Source: Thermoplasmata archaeon | GTDB lineage: Archaea; Thermoplasmatota; Thermoplasmata; Thermoplasmatales; Thermoplasmataceae | Reading direction: 5' to 3' | DNA: 6,830 bases | Assembly: GCA_021816385.1 (NCBI GenBank) | Contig: JAKAYJ010000065.1 | Coordinates: 1-6,830 of the forward strand | Part shown: in pieces, positions 6,476 to 6,830 of the stretch | How the letters are laid out: the number at the start of each line of letters is the position of its first letter | Numbering within the stretch: the first letter of the stretch is position 1 | Translations under genes and position numbers: made by a program | Notes under the pieces: model-generated | Databases searched by the model: none | Told to the model about the DNA's origin: nothing | What the model saw: the letters and a program-made list of their open reading frames with translations, nothing else

Positions 6476-6484
6476 TATATAAAA
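6476..6484 (+). promoter_or_regulatory. Strong TATA box for the rightward MMPL gene
   Basis: TATATAAAA matches the archaeal TATA consensus closely. Transcription would begin near 6505, giving a leader of about 44 nt before the GTG at 6549. A second TATA-like stretch (TTATATATAAA, 6526-6536) would start RNA near 6557, downstream of that GTG, so the two boxes imply different protein starts. Confidence 0.5.
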
Positions 6485-6548
6485 GCAATAAGTAATGTGT
6501 GAAAAAAAATTTAACAAATTTTCAATTATATATAAACAATTAATTCAT

Positions 6549-6830
6549 GTGTTAAATGCAAAAAGCCTGCTTTTAAAGAGGAATGTAGTGATCATTGTAT
6601 GGGTCGTAGTCCTTCTACTAGCCATACCTGCGGTCTTACATTACAGTTCCTACCTAAACTACGCCAGTTCAACTACAACCAGCAGCAATTCTGAGTCTAA
6701 CCAGGCTCAGGAGCTAGTTTCCCAGCTTGAGACAACACACCAATCCCTAACCATAGTGATAAATGGAAATCCAATGTCTAATTATACACTTGCAAGAGAG
6801 ACTTTTCGCTTAAATTACATGATCAGAAAT
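6549..6830 (+). CDS. MMPL/RND-family membrane transporter, N-terminal fragment
   Basis: The gene runs off the right edge; 94 codons are present with no stop. The layout is that of the first transmembrane helix of MMPL/RND-type exporters: basic KRN (10-12), then VVIIVWVVVLLLAIPAVL (13-30), then an outside segment. SNSESNQAQELVSQL fits the S.SES..A.EL pattern that follows TM1 in this family. A Ser/Thr-rich linker (about 39-50) lies in between. Complete relatives are large multi-pass proteins moving lipids or other hydrophobic compounds using the ion gradient; the substrate cannot be told here. The start is uncertain. GTG 6549 keeps the basic residues before the helix but lacks a Shine-Dalgarno. 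GTG 6588 has GAGG at 6578-6581 upstream but would lose those residues. ATG 6495 is in frame but too close to the TATA box at 6476. Confidence 0.65.
   Translation, partial: MLNAKSLLLKRNVVIIVWVVVLLLAIPAVLHYSSYLNYASSTTTSSNSESNQAQELVSQLETTHQSLTIVINGNPMSNYTLARETFRLNYMIRN

Noticed and set aside
6388..6548. Search for tRNA, snoRNA-like or CRISPR repeat structure in the regulator/MMPL control region
   Set aside because: No cloverleaf, box C/D pairs or repeats; only AT-rich promoter elements and the palindrome already listed.

Overview
The window looks like a piece of an AT-rich archaeal chromosome, most likely from the Thermoplasmata (Thermoplasma, Ferroplasma or Cuniculiplasma relatives). The archaeal affinity rests on three things: an archaeal/eukaryal-type prolyl-tRNA synthetase with a C-terminal zinc module and terminal tyrosine, an archaeal NadM-type NMN adenylyltransferase, and TATA-like boxes about 25 nt upstream of several start codons, as expected for leaderless archaeal mRNAs. 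The order-level placement is inference from protein style and base composition; no 16S or other marker is present.

Layout. proS (20-1405, minus) is divergent from an M20-family metallopeptidase/deacylase gene (1648-2847, plus) across a 242-bp promoter region. The M20 gene is convergent with the end of a minus-strand series, with only 14 bp between the stop codons. Read in transcription order, that series is a double-HTH Lrp/AsnC-like regulator (6387-5611), a class I aminotransferase (5539-4367), a membrane-anchored acidic coiled-coil protein of unknown function (4366-3383), and nadM (3377-2862). The last three are tightly packed: the membrane-protein start codon follows the aminotransferase stop codon directly, and the nadM Shine-Dalgarno sequence overlaps the membrane-protein stop codon. 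They are therefore very probably one operon. The regulator lies 71 bp upstream on the same strand and may be co-transcribed. At the right edge the 5' end of a divergent MMPL/RND-type membrane protein gene runs out of the window. The 161-bp region between it and the regulator holds TATA boxes for both directions and a perfect 10-bp palindrome next to the strongest one.

How the genes may work together. An Lrp-type regulator beside an amino acid aminotransferase suggests amino-acid-responsive control, and nadM adds NAD synthesis from NMN. The unknown membrane protein is embedded between two metabolic enzymes and is the least explained gene here. I see no mobile element, CRISPR array, tRNA or rRNA. 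Most of the window is core metabolism; the best candidates for new biology are the unknown membrane protein, the duplicated regulator and its palindromic site.
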